A program made the position numbers and the translations under genes. From Acetoanaerobium noterae (GTDB taxonomy: Bacteria > Bacillota > Clostridia > Peptostreptococcales > Filifactoraceae), in NCBI RefSeq assembly GCF_900168025.1, contig NZ_FUYN01000003.1:124001-188000 (forward strand): DNA of 64,000 nucleotides. Direction: 5' to 3'. Numbering within the stretch: the stretch's first letter is position 1; every line of letters starts with the position of its first letter. Below the pieces are notes generated by a model that saw nothing but the letters and a program-made list of their open reading frames with translations, was not told the origin of the DNA and did no database searches. Positions 62,273-64,000 of the stretch are shown piece after piece.

Positions 62273-63763
62273 TTAATTTTGTGTCGCAAGATACATTATT
62301 TTTTCTTGTGTTATATCTCCAGCTGAAAGCTCGCCTTTAATCTGTCCTTTTGACATAACATAAACTCTATCACACATACCAATGAGCTCAGGAAGCTCTG
62401 ATGAAATCAATATTAGAGCTCTTCCCTCTGATGCCAATTTGGTTATAAGTTCGTAAATTTCATATTTTGCACCTACATCTATTCCTCTAGTAGGTTCATC
62501 TAGTATTAAAATATCTGGATTAGTTACCATCCACTTTGCCAAAATAACCTTTTGTTGGTTTCCTCCGCTTAGAACATCAATTGTCGTATCCATAGTCGGA
62601 GTCTTTACATTCATTTTTTTGAAATACTCCCCTATAACAGCGTTTTCCTCCGATTTATGAAGTCTACCTTTGTAAATAAACCTCTTTAGATTAGATAAAG
62701 AAGCGTTTTCTTTTACACTTCTAACTGGCACTATACCAAATCTTCTTCTATCCTCAGAAAGCATTGCAATCTTATGCTTTACACTGTCTTGTGGAGAATG
62801 AATCCTCACAGGCACATTGTTGATTAATATCTCTCCGCTGTCGTATTTATCAAGTCCAAACAAAGCCCTCATTACTTCTGTTCTTCCTGCTCCCATAAGC
62901 CCTGCAAAGCCTATAATTTCTCCACGCTTAACTGCAAAATTTACATCCTTAAAGCTACCTTTACTTGAAAGATTTTTTACCTCTAAGGCTGTTTCTCCAA
63001 TTTCTAAATCTTGTTTCGGATATGAATCGCTTATTTCTCTTCCTACCATCTGAGAGATTACTAAATTCAAATCATAAGCTTCAACTGGTCTGGAATCTAT
63101 AACCTTACCATCTCTAAATACAGTGATTTCATCTGCAATCTCAAATATCTCTTCCATTTTGTGAGATATATAGATGATGCAAGCTCCTCTTTCCTTTAAC
63201 TCTTTAATTTTTCCAAAAAGAGTCCTAACCTCTTTGTTTGTTATAGCTGATGTAGGCTCATCCATGATGATTATATCCGAATCATAAGATATCGCCTTTA
63301 AAATCTCTAGCATCTGTACATCTGATACTGATAAATCCTTAAGCTTTGTTTTAGAATTGTAAGCTAAGCCCTCACGTTTTAGCAAATCATCAGTTTTCTT
63401 TTTGATGGATTTCCAATCGACTTTTTTTATTGAGTCTACAGGCCAGCTTCCTACAAAAAAGCTTTCCTCAATTGTCATTTCTGGTATATAGTTTAATTCC
63501 TGAAAAATCATACTTATCCCATGTTTTCTTGCATCGATAGGATTTTTTACATTAACTGGTTTTCCATCGATAACTATCTCTCCAGAGTCAGGTTTATATA
63601 TTCCGTTTATGATTTTCATAAGCGTTGACTTTCCTGCTCCGTTTTCTCCACAAAGAACATGTACAGTTCCTTTTTTTACGGAGAAGCTTACATTATCCAA
63701 AGCCTTGACTCCAGGAAAGGTTTTGGTTATGCCTTTTACTTCTAGCTTTACTGCTTGGCTCAT
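62273..63763 (-). CDS. sugar/polyol ABC transporter ATPase, two NBDs (RbsA family)
   Basis: A 496-residue fused double ATPase. NBD1 has GENGAGKSTLMKI and Walker B IIMDEPTSAIT, with a degenerate signature (LSVSDVQMLEI) as in RbsA/XylG. NBD2 lacks a normal Walker A (GLMGAGRTEVMRALFG) but has signature LSGGNQQKVILAKWM and DILILDEPTRGIDVG. These asymmetries are normal for the family. It begins 17 bases after the regulator gene. Confidence 0.93.
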   Translation of the reverse strand: MSQAVKLEVKGITKTFPGVKALDNVSFSVKKGTVHVLCGENGAGKSTLMKIINGIYKPDSGEIVIDGKPVNVKNPIDARKHGISMIFQELNYIPEMTIEESFFVGSWPVDSIKKVDWKSIKKKTDDLLKREGLAYNSKTKLKDLSVSDVQMLEILKAISYDSDIIIMDEPTSAITNKEVRTLFGKIKELKERGACIIYISHKMEEIFEIADEITVFRDGKVIDSRPVEAYDLNLVISQMVGREISDSYPKQDLEIGETALEVKNLSSKGSFKDVNFAVKRGEIIGFAGLMGAGRTEVMRALFGLDKYDSGEILINNVPVRIHSPQDSVKHKIAMLSEDRRRFGIVPVRSVKENASLSNLKRFIYKGRLHKSEENAVIGEYFKKMNVKTPTMDTTIDVLSGGNQQKVILAKWMVTNPDILILDEPTRGIDVGAKYEIYELITKLASEGRALILISSELPELIGMCDRVYVMSKGQIKGELSAGDITQEKIMYLATQN

Positions 63764-63780
63764 CTTCCTCGCCCTTTCTT

Positions 63781-64000
63781 TTATTCCTTTGAAGTTGCTA
63801 TTTTTCCAAGAGTTGAACTCCTCTTTATAACAGTCGTTTTTAGATAATACTCTTTTTGGTCAATTTCCTCGCCATTTATGAGTCTTATCATTAAATCAGT
63901 AGTTATTTTTCCAAGCTGCTTTATAGGCTGATCTATAGTCGTAAGTGATGGAAGTAATAGCTCACCTAGGAAGCTGTTGTCGAATCCTATTATTTGAGTT
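63781..64000 (-). CDS. LacI/GalR family regulator, C-terminal fragment (5' part outside window)
   Basis: The complement of 63781-64000 is open and ends in TAA at 63783-63781. It reads TQIIGFDNSFLGELLLPSLT, then TIDQPIKQLGKITTDLMIRL and INGEEIDQKEYY, the standard LacI-family C-terminal effector-domain ending (GFDNS, LTTIDQP, LG--A--L---I-G). About 73 codons are visible; the DNA-binding domain and roughly 260 residues lie beyond the right edge. It is first in the pentitol operon and probably represses it in the absence of substrate. Confidence 0.88.
   Translation of the reverse strand, partial: TQIIGFDNSFLGELLLPSLTTIDQPIKQLGKITTDLMIRLINGEEIDQKEYYLKTTVIKRSSTLGKIATSKE

Overview
The window reads as a chromosomal segment of a low-GC, anaerobic, Gram-positive bacterium of the Clostridia (a Peptostreptococcaceae- or Acetoanaerobium-like organism is my best guess, not proven). 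The reasons are AT-rich DNA with strong AGGAGG-type ribosome binding sites, a ranthipeptide SCIFF locus, a selenocysteine-containing formate dehydrogenase, a tungsten-type aldehyde:ferredoxin oxidoreductase, CIRCE heat-shock control, many c-di-GMP enzymes and no respiratory-chain genes. No rRNA, tRNA, CRISPR array, prophage or intact insertion sequence was seen.

Left part (1-18.7 kb): a partial moeA runs off the left edge. Next come a small membrane protein, a membrane protein plus a second-type RsmH methyltransferase, a DUF1846 protein and a GGDEF-EAL protein. A molybdenum/tungsten block follows. On the minus strand are fdhA (read through an in-frame UGA at 9653-9655 with a recognisable bacterial SECIS hairpin) and its four-cluster ferredoxin subunit. 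Divergent from them, behind a Moco-family riboswitch, are the aldehyde oxidoreductase and two MoaD-like proteins. A minus-strand block then holds scfA, its radical SAM maturase, an Orn/Lys/Arg decarboxylase and topB; topB appears to start at an AUU codon.

Middle (18.7-46.9 kb): hsp20 with a textbook promoter and CIRCE, then a short decayed patch with remnants of two genes, a secreted beta-propeller protein and a peptide/amidohydrolase/DegV operon. An AspT-like transporter follows, and then a small siroheme-reductase operon behind a perfect palindrome that fits an HcpR (CRP/FNR-family) box. After these are a GGDEF protein pair, a C39-like secreted protease and a five-gene operon of MarR, a heterodimeric ABC exporter, a PLP-enzyme/GNAT fusion and a DNA-deoxyinosine glycosylase. 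A large lipoprotein next to a divergent Lgt paralogue and an FtsX-type ABC pair close this part.

Right part (46.9-64 kb): a nine-gene minus-strand operon contains counterparts of E. coli ydjX/ydjZ, ydjY, ynjB, ynjC, ynjD and ynjF, led by a CCG-domain iron-sulfur protein. This conserved but functionally unassigned set is the most interesting candidate system here. It links an ABC importer, a CDP-alcohol phosphotransferase, two VTT-domain membrane proteins and an Fe-S lipoprotein. It is followed by a substrate-binding-domain/PAS/GGDEF sensor and then a pentitol-type catabolic operon: LacI regulator (cut by the right edge), Rbs-type ABC importer, zinc polyol dehydrogenase and xylulokinase.
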